Origin: Collimonas sp. UBA1456
GTDB lineage: Bacteria; Pseudomonadota; Gammaproteobacteria; Burkholderiales; Burkholderiaceae_D
Length of the DNA stretch: 12,025 bases
Reading direction: 5' to 3'
NCBI GenBank assembly: GCA_002325825.1
Contig: DCSW01000069.1
Span: 1 to 12,025 of the forward strand
Made by a program: the position numbers and the translations under genes
Part shown: positions 1 through 7,739 of the stretch, piece by piece
Layout: every line of letters begins with the position of its first letter
How positions within the stretch are numbered: the first letter of the stretch is position 1
The notes under the pieces: model-generated
Databases searched by the model: none
Told to the model about the DNA's origin: nothing
The model's input: only the letters and a program-made list of their open reading frames with translations

Positions 1-634
1 AACTGTGAGCTTAAGCTCAATATCAAGCTGCAATTAGTCAACTTTCTCTTTCCTCTCTTTAATGTTGTATTGAAAAAGTGTTAAAAAATTCCGAGCAGAA
101 TCTTAGAGCAAAACTTGGACAACTGGATTTAGCACTTCAATTTAAGTATGTGAAAGTATGCATGTATGAAATCGTTGGGATGGCAAAAAAAATGTTGATC
201 AGTTCTGACCGGCGCGTCTGCACCGCATACTTTTAATGTCACTATGAGCGAGTCCGCAGCCGGCTTTCGCACCATAGTGGAAAGCGCTGCGGATGAACCG
301 TCCATCAACAGTCTTGGCGTGGAGCTAAGGCCAGGCTGGAGGCATCCAATCGCGCAGACAGCGGGACATTTGAAGTTCCGCAGGAGCAGTCGGAAACGAG
401 TCTTTCTAAAGAAAATGCGCGTCGCCGCGGCCAGGAGCGGTACAGTCAAAAAGGGGGATGGATACTTTTAAACTATCGAGCCTGCTAGTTTTTCGTCCCT
501 GCGATGACAAGCCGACATTGCAGCCGGAGCGATGTCCCACACATCAAGGCTAGCCTGCCACTTACTTACACTGATCGAGATCTATCCATGCGCTTGAATG
601 TTCAATTTGTTGAATCACGTCTTGCGGTTGCCCT
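1..634. other. No recognisable gene; eroded DNA upstream of the methyltransferase remnant
   Basis: Several short frames are open here, for example 75 codons from an ATG at 244 on the plus strand and 106 codons on the minus strand at 129-449. None has a convincing ribosome binding site or a product I recognise, and the two overlap antisense. One detail may be a relic. In the frame that ends with TGA at 636-638, a short open stretch overlaps the ATG at 635 as ATGA, the arrangement expected if a coupled upstream gene once ended there. That frame is interrupted at 486-488 and its product is not recognisable. The first 120 bases are AT-rich. Confidence 0.5.
6..19. repeat. 14-bp perfect palindrome
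   Basis: TGAGCTTAAGCTCA reads the same on both strands. It could be an operator half-site pair or chance. No gene next to it can be assigned, so no function is proposed. Confidence 0.3.
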
Positions 635-1679
635 ATGAGCGAAATTGAGCAGCCATTTATTCATTGGATCGAAGACGATCAGCCACGCCCGGTCCGCTGG
701 TGCTCGGAAAGTGCCAATGCCGTACCGAAGGGCGTGTTGATAGCCGACGATCGCATGACCGCTAACACAGCATATCGATTGGCTTGCGAAGGTACCGGAA
801 TGCTGTGGAGTGGCGACTTCCAGAATGCGCTACAGCTGTTGTTGCAGGCATTGGCGCGCCGTGCCAGCATCCGGCCTCGCCGTTTTAACCTGCAACGCGC
901 GCGAACGCTGGGTATGCTGCTGCCTTTCGAGGTCGAAATTACAGTATCTCGTTGCGTCGTGCGCCCGATGTGCAGCAGGCTTGCGGCGAAGCCTATGGCC
1001 AGCCCAGTGAGCCGTTTGTGGGTGTCGTTGCGCGAATTGCTGGGCATGATCGGTGCGCACGAATAGTGCAAAAATGGCATGGAAATCCCCGCGCTGGTGG
1101 ATCGCATCCATCCGCACTATGGTGGTCTACTCGCCGGTTCGCGACGAATACATCGGGCTGGTGGCACAAGCGCCTTTAGATTCGACAAAATTGGCTTTCG
1201 ACATCGACATCGACACCGGCACCGGCGTGCTGGCCGCATTACTGGCTAAGCGTGGGGCTGCCTGCATCGTTGCAACCGATATGAATTCGCATGCGTTGGC
1301 TTGCCCCCGCGAAAATCTGGCGCGCCTCAATGTTACTGGTAATATGCTGCCTTCTGCAGGCAGACCTATTTCTTGAAGGGTGGGCACCGTTGGTAATTTG
1401 TAATCTACTGTGGGTTCCGGTATGTTCCAGTTCGCCCATTGAGCAAGCGGTGTGCTATCCAGAGAGTTGCATGTTGTGCGGTTTTCGGGGCTTTCTGGCC
1501 GAGCACCTGGGCCTGCGATCTCGAGTTCTCGAGTCGAACTGATCGAAGCCGGCGGCTTGAAAGTGCTGAAGACAATCGATATTCGTCCATAGCATTCGAA
1601 AGCCTCCGATCCGAGCGATCTCTTGTATGCTGCGCGCGCTGTCGAACTGACTTCGTTATGGCGCTTGGCAGTCCGTTGA
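635..1679 (+). pseudogene. Class I SAM-dependent methyltransferase, heavily degraded
   Basis: The pieces fit, in order, a methyltransferase of about 370-380 residues common in Burkholderiales; the identification is from memory. The N-terminus runs in one frame from ATG 635 (MSEIEQPFIHW) to about 925. It continues in a second frame around 945-1015 (RRAPDVQQACGEAYGQ) and returns to the first for SLRELLGMIGAHE. A TAG at 1064-1066 stands where a Trp codon is expected. A third frame at about 1119-1345 carries the SAM-binding motif I region (DTGTGVLAALLAKRG). A fourth segment at 1349-1531 holds the motif IV region, where the expected NPPW reads NLLW. The tail is at 1533-1679, with a TAG just after KTIDIRP, and ends SLWRLAVR then TGA. 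Several residues expected to be Arg are Cys. About 18-20 residues expected between RGFL and AEHLGLRSR are missing. The gene cannot make an active enzyme. Methylation substrate unknown. Confidence 0.85.
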
Positions 1680-1752
1680 TCATCTAGGGCCTCAGGAGGC
1701 AACTGCGTTGTCATTTGCGTGGTTTAAATCTGGGTAGGCAGCGCTATTATTT

Positions 1753-1766
1753 CAGATACGTATCTG
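1753..1766. repeat. 14-bp perfect palindrome in an AT-rich gap
   Basis: CAGATACGTATCTG is a perfect palindrome between the methyltransferase and J-domain remnants. It could be an old operator upstream of the J-domain gene. At this length a chance occurrence in 12 kb is also likely. Confidence 0.25.
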
Positions 1767-1815
1767 GGAAGTTACATTGAATATTTTATATGGAAATTAT
1801 TTGTTGTAGGAATAG

Positions 1816-1927
1816 GCATATCGCAAGCTGGCCCCCAAGTACCATCCCGACGTCTCTCAAGACCCGCACGGCTAATAGAAAGCTCAAGGAAGTTACCGAA
1901 GCCTACGAGACTTTGAAAGATACCGAA
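1816..1927 (+). pseudogene. J-domain (DnaJ/CbpA-like) co-chaperone fragment
   Basis: Translation gives AYRKLAPKYHPDVSQDPHG, then TAA TAG. After a frame change it continues as KLKEVTEAYETLKDTE. This is helix II, the HPD loop and helix III of a J-domain, which stimulates DnaK-type Hsp70 ATPase through the HPD motif. HPD itself is still legible. The first 25 or so residues (helix I) and everything after the J-domain are gone. The order of conserved residues fits the CbpA/DnaJ-like single-J-domain proteins of proteobacteria, but so little remains that the exact subfamily cannot be fixed. The homology stops abruptly at about 1927, directly against the remnant of a convergent metallophosphoesterase gene. 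Confidence 0.8.
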
Positions 1928-1929
1928 GT

Positions 1930-2468
1930 GTGGACTTTATTGACGATCGAGTCGAGATAGCCGCGCTTGATGGTCGATCCGATACGGATGTCGCTGATCT
2001 GAGCAACCATCAAGCCATACAAGCCGGCCAGTAGGTAGCGGATTGGTATGTCAAACTCGATCGCTGCTGCCAGCCATCGCGCATTAAAGCAGCCGGTGAT
2101 GGTAGTCGGTGTTGCCGCCAGCAACACCGACAGCGCGCTCCAGATCGACTATTCGGCGTTGCACGGGCGGAACCATAAGGCAACCAACAGAAATATTTCG
2201 CGCGCTAGCGATGCGATCAGCAGCGATGAAAGCATCCCCCATCGCCAGCATACTGGCCTAAACGAGACGATCTGCAAAAGGCTTATCGCTTGATGAAGCG
2301 CGGCAACATATCGACCGGAATCAGCTGTAACGACAGCAAAATACAGATACCGAGCAGCTATTGCAAGGCCGGCATTTCAGGCAATGCCGGGATCAGGCGC
2401 CAACTGATATAGCCGTGCAGCAAGCCCAGCAGGAAGAGGACGGCTAAGAGGGCGAAGCGTGACGGTAT
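1930..2468 (-). pseudogene. Membrane-anchored calcineurin-like metallophosphoesterase, N-terminal remnant
   Basis: Read on the minus strand from 2468, the sequence starts IPSRFALLAVLFLLGLLHGY, a hydrophobic N-terminus. ATA stands where the ATG start is expected. It continues with a TAG after PEMPAL, then a further hydrophobic segment (LLGICILLSLQLIPVDM), a TAA, frame changes, and a TAG in DRLV-ASMLAMG. It finally reaches AQISDIRIGSTIKRGYLDSI. This last part is the first metal-binding motif of YkuE/YaeI-type phosphoesterases, normally VQISDxHxG, but the His is Arg here. The rest of the catalytic domain is missing. The family identification is by remembered pattern and is fairly secure because both the membrane region and the motif occur in the right order. 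The gene is dead: lost start, several stops, mutated metal ligand and a 3' truncation. Confidence 0.8.
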
Positions 2469-2624
2469 GGGCAACCTATATAAAATTAAAAATAAGCTTA
2501 TAAGCAGTTGTCAAGGGTTATGTCTGACGTTTATGTTTGGGGCGCATCTACCGGCTTCAATAGGGCCGCAAGCACGCAACAACTCGGACCCTGACTTAAA
2601 GAGCAAGACACCGAATTATTCCAA

Positions 2625-2630
2625 TATAAT
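2625..2630 (+). promoter_or_regulatory. Candidate -10 element for the patatin gene
   Basis: A perfect TATAAT lies 41 bases upstream of the chosen ATG, but no good -35 hexamer sits 16-18 bases before it. A second candidate further up is TTGTCA at 2508-2513 with TATGTT at 2532-2537, spacing 18. The 2469-2656 stretch holds no gene I would support, so the promoter of the patatin gene is probably in it. Which element is used is undecided. Confidence 0.3.
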
Positions 2631-2671
2631 CATGGTTTTATTGCTTAAACTGATCGTTGGTTGAGGTTTTT

Positions 2672-5035
2672 ATGGTCCCCATGCACCCATTCATACGACA
2701 CAACGTAATTTTCCGGCTTGTTGCCCTATTGACATGGGCGATGCTGATCTTCAGCCCGCTCCATGTGAGCGCGGCCACAGCGGTGAATGCAATGACATTG
2801 GATGCGCAAAAATCGAGTGCCAAAATAGTGACAGCAGAAGTACGTGGCCGGCCACGTATCGGCTTGGTGCTGTCCGGTGGTGGCGCCCGCGGATATGCCC
2901 ACCTTGGCGTGCTCAAGGCGCTGGAAGAACTGCATATTCCTATCGATTATGTTGCTGGCACCAGTATGGGCGGGGTAGTCGGTGGGCTTTACGCGAGCGG
3001 ATTGTCTGTAGATCAGCTCGACCACATCCTGACAAGCACCGATTTGAGTGACATCGCCTTTGACCGCGACGAGCGCGCTAAATTGCCGCAGTCGCAGCGC
3101 GAAGACGATTTCCAGTATCCGATCAGTTTGTCGGCCGGCTACGGTGATGGCAAATTGAAATTGCCGGCCGGTCTGGTGCAGGGAAACAATTTGCTGGCGC
3201 TGTTGCAAAACTGGATGCCGCAGTTGCCGACGAATATTTTTTTCGACAAGCTACCGATACCATTCCGCGCGGTGGCGACCGATCTCGCCAGCGGCGCCGA
3301 AGTAATCCTTGATCAAGGCTCGTTGCCGCGAGCAATTCGCGCCAGTATGGCGGTACCGGGCCTGTTTGCGCCACTCAAGCTGGATGGGCGCATATTGGTC
3401 GATGGCGCCCTGGTGCGTAATTTGCCGGTCCAGTTGGCGTGTGATATGGGGGGCGACATCATTATTGCCGTCAACATTGCGACCGATCTTGAGGATCCGT
3501 CTGCGCTCGATTCGCCGACTGCGGTGGCGCAGCAGATGCTGACCATTCTGATCCGGCAGAACGTCAAGCAGCAAATCGACTTGCTGAAGAAAACTGATAT
3601 TCTGATCGAGCCGGATCTGGGCGATCTCTCGTTTGCTGATTTCGCACGCGGCAAGGATGGCGTTACCGCAGGTTACGCTGCGGTGCAGCGACAGCGTGCA
3701 CGACTGGAATCGCTAGCATTGCCGCCGCAGCAGTGGAAGTCCTATCTAGTCGGACGCAGCGGTGGTTCGGTGCTAGTTCAGAACGCGCGCATCGATAAAA
3801 TTGAAATTAACAGCCACGGTCCAGTGCCGACGGCGGTGGTGCGCCGCTCGCTCGGCGTCAAGGAAGGAGATTTCTACAGTCCGTTTCCGCTCAATCAGGA
3901 GATGGCGCAGTTGTCGACCAACGGCGATTTTAAGAGTGTCACGCAAGAGCTAGTGACTGAGGATGGTCGCAACGTGTTGAAAGTCGACGCAGATGCTAAA
4001 TCCTGGGGGCCACATTTCCTATTGTTCGGTCTCGGCGTATCAAATAGTTTCAATGGGCGCGGTGACTTCAACGTGCAGATAGGCCATCGACTGCCATGGA
4101 TCAACGATAACGGCCTGGAGTGGCGCAATGATGTCGTGCTAGGCAGCAAGCAGGCTAGCCTGCATACCGAATTGCGGCAGCCGATATGGAATACGATCGG
4201 CTTGTACGTGGCCCCCTATGCCGAATACGAACGTCGTCACCTGGATCTTTACCTGGATGATGACGCTACTTCAGCGACGGTTCCGGTTATCGCTTATTGG
4301 GTTGATACCGCCAAAATTGGGATAGATCTAGGCATACCGATCGGGCGCTTGGGCGAGTTCCGGACTGGTATTAATTATCAGTGGATGGCCGCCGCACCAT
4401 CCTACAATGTCCTGTTACCTAACTATTTTGCTTCAAAAGAAACGTACTTCGATTCGTTCCAAATTAAGCAGCCGATAGTTAACGTCAAGCTCACCATCGA
4501 TCAACTGGACGATTCGTTATTTCCGCGCAACGGTTACTACCTTTCTGCGATCAGCAATGTCGGTCTCGGTGGTGCAGAAAATAATTATAGCGATGCCCAG
4601 ACCCAGGCATTGTGGGCAATCAGTCGCGGCGGCAACACGCTGAATTTCGCCCTGGAGGCAGCGGGTACCTATGGTAATGAGGAGAATAACGTCGCCGGAA
4701 ACGGTGGACTCGGATTTTCTCTGGGCGGATTCCAGCATTTGTCAGCGTACGCGCCAGACCAGTTTAATGGCAACTATCTGTTGTATAGCCGGCTGACGTA
4801 CTTGCGCGACATGCCGGGCATGAATTTATCGGGCTTTCGCAGCACGGTGTTGGGAACCAGCCTGGAGGTTGGCGAGGTGTGGCAGACCCGTTCTACTTTC
4901 GGTACCGGTCCATTTAAGAAAAGCGCCAGCATATTTGTTGGCGGCAACAGTTTTCTGGGGCCGCTTTACTTTGGTCTGGCAGTGGCGCCGCGTGGCATCT
5001 GGAACCTGTATCTGCAATTAGGTCGGGTGTTCTGA
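2672..5035 (+). CDS. Patatin-like phospholipase with POTRA and beta-barrel domains (PlpD-like, type Vd autotransporter)
   Basis: The protein has 787 residues. A signal peptide spans about residues 1-34 (hydrophobic core LVALLTWAMLIF, likely cleavage after HVSA). The patatin domain follows with the oxyanion loop SGGGARG at 68-74, nucleophile Ser98 in GTSMG, and catalytic Asp244 in the DGA motif, so the Ser-Asp dyad is complete. Residues of about 368-445 resemble one POTRA domain. The remainder is a BamA/Omp85-type barrel ending in a C-terminal Phe (LQLGRVF), the usual outer-membrane signal. By family knowledge such proteins insert in the outer membrane and expose or release a phospholipase A-type domain; actual substrates here are unknown. 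Length matches PlpD-type proteins (a little over 700 residues). I chose ATG 2672 because TGAGG at 2662-2666 gives a good ribosome binding site; TTG 2657 in the same frame is less likely. The gene is a single intact frame between decayed neighbours, which implies selection. Neighbouring genes do not suggest an operon. Confidence 0.92.
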   Translation: MVPMHPFIRHNVIFRLVALLTWAMLIFSPLHVSAATAVNAMTLDAQKSSAKIVTAEVRGRPRIGLVLSGGGARGYAHLGVLKALEELHIPIDYVAGTSMGGVVGGLYASGLSVDQLDHILTSTDLSDIAFDRDERAKLPQSQREDDFQYPISLSAGYGDGKLKLPAGLVQGNNLLALLQNWMPQLPTNIFFDKLPIPFRAVATDLASGAEVILDQGSLPRAIRASMAVPGLFAPLKLDGRILVDGALVRNLPVQLACDMGGDIIIAVNIATDLEDPSALDSPTAVAQQMLTILIRQNVKQQIDLLKKTDILIEPDLGDLSFADFARGKDGVTAGYAAVQRQRARLESLALPPQQWKSYLVGRSGGSVLVQNARIDKIEINSHGPVPTAVVRRSLGVKEGDFYSPFPLNQEMAQLSTNGDFKSVTQELVTEDGRNVLKVDADAKSWGPHFLLFGLGVSNSFNGRGDFNVQIGHRLPWINDNGLEWRNDVVLGSKQASLHTELRQPIWNTIGLYVAPYAEYERRHLDLYLDDDATSATVPVIAYWVDTAKIGIDLGIPIGRLGEFRTGINYQWMAAAPSYNVLLPNYFASKETYFDSFQIKQPIVNVKLTIDQLDDSLFPRNGYYLSAISNVGLGGAENNYSDAQTQALWAISRGGNTLNFALEAAGTYGNEENNVAGNGGLGFSLGGFQHLSAYAPDQFNGNYLLYSRLTYLRDMPGMNLSGFRSTVLGTSLEVGEVWQTRSTFGTGPFKKSASIFVGGNSFLGPLYFGLAVAPRGIWNLYLQLGRVF

Positions 5036-5041
5036 AAGTGG

Positions 5042-5058
5042 CAGGCGTTGGCCGCCTG
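5042..5058. repeat. Short hairpin after the patatin gene
   Basis: CAGGCG and CGCCTG form a 6-bp stem with a 5-base loop seven bases after the stop codon. No T run follows, so it is a weak candidate for transcript-end stabilisation rather than an intrinsic terminator. Confidence 0.25.
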
Positions 5059-5069
5059 GCTGGTGCTGG

Positions 5070-5416
5070 CAGATAGCCGGAAAATTTCAGCACGCTGTTG
5101 ATTAACTGGTCGCAGTCGTTGTCGACGCACACCGTGTGGTAACTGTTCTCCAGCACTACCACATGCGCATCCACCAAAATTTCTTGCGGGAATTTGGTCG
5201 ATTTCAAGCTGGTCAACTCATCCTCGCGGACGTGCACCACAAGGGTCTGGTAGCGGATCTTGTGGGCAATTATGCACCTGGCGACTAGCCGGTCAAATTG
5301 ATGCATGCAAGCCACCAGCGGTAATGGGCGTTGTCGTTGCGCGCGAACTTGGCCCTCACAATCACACGTACCATCGAATTTTTGATCCTAAGAGATTCAT
5401 CTTCTTCCACCTTCAT
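5070..5416 (-). pseudogene. Alpha/beta-hydrolase (carboxylesterase-type), C-terminal remnant
   Basis: On the minus strand, one frame reads ESLRIKNSMVR from near 5395. After a stop and frame change it gives FDRLVARCIIAHKIRYQTLV, then HVREDELTSLKS and VLENSYHTVCVDNDCDQLI, ending near LKFSGY. This is the C-terminal third of an Est30-like carboxylesterase. The acid residue (Asp in REDELTS) and the base (His in SYHT) are still present, in the order expected of the catalytic triad. The N-terminal two thirds with the nucleophile Ser (GxSxG) are absent upstream, and the original stop has been lost, so the frame runs on antisense into the patatin gene. It is convergent with the patatin gene. Substrate unknown. 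Identification is from remembered family pattern. Confidence 0.75.
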
Positions 5417-5460
5417 GTGCTTCGATCTGGAGCAAGGGCCGTAATGTATCGCGCACTACA

Positions 5461-5790
5461 TTGTTTGCACTCGATGAGATCGGCGTTGCTGCGATAGCCA
5501 TGACGCTGGTATGGATGACACGGCTGCCGATGGAAGGCCTGTATTTCGTACGCAGGCCGCTGATCGCTGGCGTCACTTGCAGCGCGGTCAGCGCGACCAT
5601 TGGTACAACCCGGTTTTTATTAGTCATGGATGTGCCGTTCTGGCCGACCGCACGCGTATGGGGCGCCTCCGATCTGGTCATCATCTTGATCGTCACGCGG
5701 GTGCTGGCGGGCTGGTCGCGTTTCCATGATATGCGCTCGGGTGGCATGGATCGCCCATTGATCATCGCCCTGAAGACCACCAAAAAATAA
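5461..5790 (+). other. Unidentified open frame with a membrane-protein look
   Basis: An open frame of 109 codons ends at TAA 5788-5790. Its codons favour G or C in third position, and it contains hydrophobic stretches such as GVAAIAMTLVWM and ASDLVIILIVTRVLAGW, so it resembles the eroded middle or end of a membrane protein gene. I do not recognise it. There is no ribosome binding site before the first ATG, and the minus strand is also open here in a frame with the same third-position bias. It could be a pseudogene fragment or a chance open frame. Function is not proposed. Confidence 0.3.
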
Positions 5791-7494
5791 TTGCATGAAA
5801 ACGCCACCCAATGGAAAAGTGACGTTGAACTTGCTCTCACGGTTAGAGCCGACAATTAGTCTACAGCATCGAGCAGCATAGCAAGAAATTATGCTGGAAC
5901 TGCGACTTGCAGGGACAATTCTGCGTCCCGCTTGAGGCGTTCTGCGAGTTAGACTAAGTGCTCAAATGCGTCCACTCAGACGATCGCGCCGACTTTCATT
6001 TCAGGCGGATGCTGCCGGTCGGTCAAGAAACCAAGATGACCGACATGAGCGTGGTATTGCTCGATTTCGACAAAACCGTTGCTTTGGTGGCCGGCGCCCG
6101 GCTGCTCAACGTCAAGCAGCTTGCTCCTCTCTGGGACCTACAATGAACGACCGTACCGGAGCACTGCTTTATCCCCGATATGGAGGGCACGCAATTTACC
6201 CTCGGCACAATGCACAAAGTGCTTCAGCGGTCAGAGTTACCACTGATGAGATCACCCTGACCGACCACGACACCGAACCAGGAGACCTGGTATCGATACG
6301 GGGGGAGGACCGGATGGATGCGGTCGTTGCCATCTATCGTAGATTGACGCTGTAATAAGACATCATTTATGTGCTGGGCATGTGCATGGGGTCGTTGCTG
6401 GCGTGTTCAAAAAAAGCACAGCAGAGCAAAGGCAAACTGGTGACACTGACGCCGTCGATTTTCATCGATGGCTGGGCGACGCCATGGTGTCGGGCGTCGC
6501 TCTACCTGATGTACTGTTGTAGCCCACGATCAGGTAGAGCAGGCCACCATAACAGCGCGGTGACAAATTGGTTGGTCAGTTTCACTATAAATGTCCTCAT
6601 GGTATGCTCCAGATGGGTGCTTTGCTGATTTTGACGACGAGATAATCTCGCTGTATCTTTGACGATTATATCAAAACGCATATTCTGCCAGGATCGATTT
6701 GTCTGTGGCTGTAGTCATACCGACATCCTTACATGTTCTGTGCTTTTGCTTTGGATATGTGATGAATTTTTACCGGTGGTTCACTTGGAGACTTTGGTTA
6801 TCGTCTTGATGTTGGCAGGCTCGCCGCTATTTAGAGGCTTCAGCATCGCGTGCATACATGTGCAATACGCAAGCGAATAGTGGTTGTGGCGCAGTTCAGT
6901 GGGAATCACAAAATGTGAAGTAGCTTAAACGCTTTCCGGTCGCCGGACCAGATGACGATACCATTAACACGTGCTGTCTGACGCAGTTTGCCGAACTGAA
7001 TGTTTATACACCGAAGCGCTGTAGCAGAGCCAATTCGGCGACTGGCTGCAACAATTTTTTCTGGTACTTTGGCGCGGGACACCAGACTCACGATTGGCGC
7101 TACTACATCACAAAGCAGGGCTGCATGGCTGGAATCAGAGCATCATCCTGGCTAGCTGGAATATCGCCGATACCAGCAATGTTTGCTATTAGGTCATCGA
7201 TGCTAATATCCAATCTTGGGGGGGTGTGCTGAATACGATCAAGGTGCAGGCCAATTTTTCCCCATCGCATCATCCATATAGATATTTTCTGTTGGCCTGT
7301 GAGGTTACGATAATCGGTCGGTGCATCGTGTGCATGCGCTACAATAAAAATATAAGGAGAAATTAAATCTTGATATTCACTAGCATAAGAAGCCTTCAAC
7401 TGAGCTTACACATGATCTTGTGTTGCTGTCTTGATTTGGCGCCTGTAGCGCAGTTACAATTCCAATTATATAGATCTAAAATGGTCTAGTTTTA
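5791..7494. other. Gene-free stretch of about 1.7 kb, probably decayed coding DNA
   Basis: No frame here gives a protein I can place. Coding-like patches exist. Around 6030-6145 one plus frame reads MTDMSVVLLDFDKTVALVAG and runs to a stop. At 6143-6355 another frame gives a 70-codon piece containing EPGDLVSIRGEDRMDAVVAI. Patches at 6900-7300 are open on both strands. All are short, lack ribosome binding sites and are broken by stops in every frame within a couple of hundred bases. The simplest reading is remains of two or more genes eroded past recognition. No tRNA, rRNA or insertion-sequence end is visible before the tRNA at 7495. Confidence 0.5.
6499..6540. repeat. 12-bp perfect inverted repeat with 18-base loop
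   Basis: GCTCTACCTGAT at 6499-6510 is repeated inverted as ATCAGGTAGAGC at 6529-6540. It can form a hairpin but has no T tract on either side, so it is not a typical intrinsic terminator. It lies in otherwise unassigned DNA. Confidence 0.5.
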
Positions 7495-7579
7495 TGGTGC
7501 CCACGGAGGGACTCGAACCCCCACACCTTGCAGCACATGGACCTGAACCATGCGCGTCTACCAATTCCGCCACGTGGGC
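7495..7579 (-). tRNA. tRNA-Leu (anticodon CAG)
   Basis: The minus strand folds as a complete 85-base class II tRNA including an encoded CCA end. The acceptor stem is GCCCACG with CGTGGGC. The D stem is GCG/CGC with loop GAATTGGTAGA. The anticodon stem is CATGG/CCATG with loop TTCAGGT, giving anticodon CAG (window 7543-7545, plus strand CTG), which reads CUG leucine codons. A 13-base variable region follows, as expected for leucine tRNAs, then a T arm GGGGG-TTCGAGT-CCCTC and discriminator A. It points away from rnr. No damage is seen in any stem, so it should be functional. Confidence 0.96.
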
Positions 7580-7592
7580 TTACTAAGATAGT

Positions 7593-7620
7593 AGTATGGG
7601 CTTTTTTAAAAAGATGTCAA
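7593..7620 (-). promoter_or_regulatory. Sigma-70 promoter of tRNA-Leu
   Basis: On the minus strand a perfect TTGACA (7615-7620) is followed, after a 16-base AT-rich spacer, by CATACT (7593-7598, four of six consensus bases). Transcription would begin a few bases before the mature tRNA 5' end at 7579. The position and quality fit a strong constitutive stable-RNA promoter. The rest of the 7580-7739 gap must hold the divergent rnr promoter, for which I see no clear -35/-10 pair. Confidence 0.7.
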
Positions 7621-7739
7621 TAGCTGTGAGAATAAATATGTGGGATGGTAAGTAATATATAAAGTTGTTTGGTTAGGAGAAAGTCATAATCCTCCGTTAC
7701 ACTAGGCTTGTTGAATAACAATCTATTGAAAATAGCCTT

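Noticed and set aside
1198..1215. Possible CRISPR or repeat array from three TCGACA units
   Set aside because: The unit is 6 bases, directly tandem, without spacers, and lies inside the methyltransferase motif. No CRISPR-like repeats occur anywhere in the window.
2467..2664. A 65-codon plus-strand open frame upstream of the patatin gene
   Set aside because: It overlaps the 5' end of the metallophosphoesterase remnant and the likely promoter region, with no recognisable product or ribosome binding site.
2657..2671. Upstream TTG start for the patatin gene
   Set aside because: The TGAGG ribosome binding site lies between this TTG and ATG 2672, so ATG 2672 is the better start, and the signal peptide is complete from there.
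5042..5058. Hairpin as intrinsic terminator of the patatin gene
   Set aside because: The stem is only 6 bp and no T run follows on the plus strand, so it was kept only as a weak repeat.
4914..5070. Continuation of the minus-strand hydrolase frame into the patatin gene
   Set aside because: Similarity to the hydrolase ends near LKFSGY. The rest is antisense to the patatin barrel and merely reflects a lost stop codon.
6040..6100. LLDFDKT resembling the first motif of HAD phosphatases
   Set aside because: The DxDGT/DxDxT pattern and spacing do not match well, and the frame stops soon after without other HAD motifs.
6218..6340. Resemblance of EPGDLVSIRGEDRMDAVVAI to the actuator domain of P-type ATPases
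   Set aside because: Only about 20 residues look similar. No transmembrane segments, TGE or DKTG motif are found nearby, so the match is probably chance.
7103..7399. A 98-codon minus-strand open frame downstream of the tRNA
   Set aside because: There is no ribosome binding site or recognisable domain. The plus strand is open over the same bases, so it cannot be told from chance.
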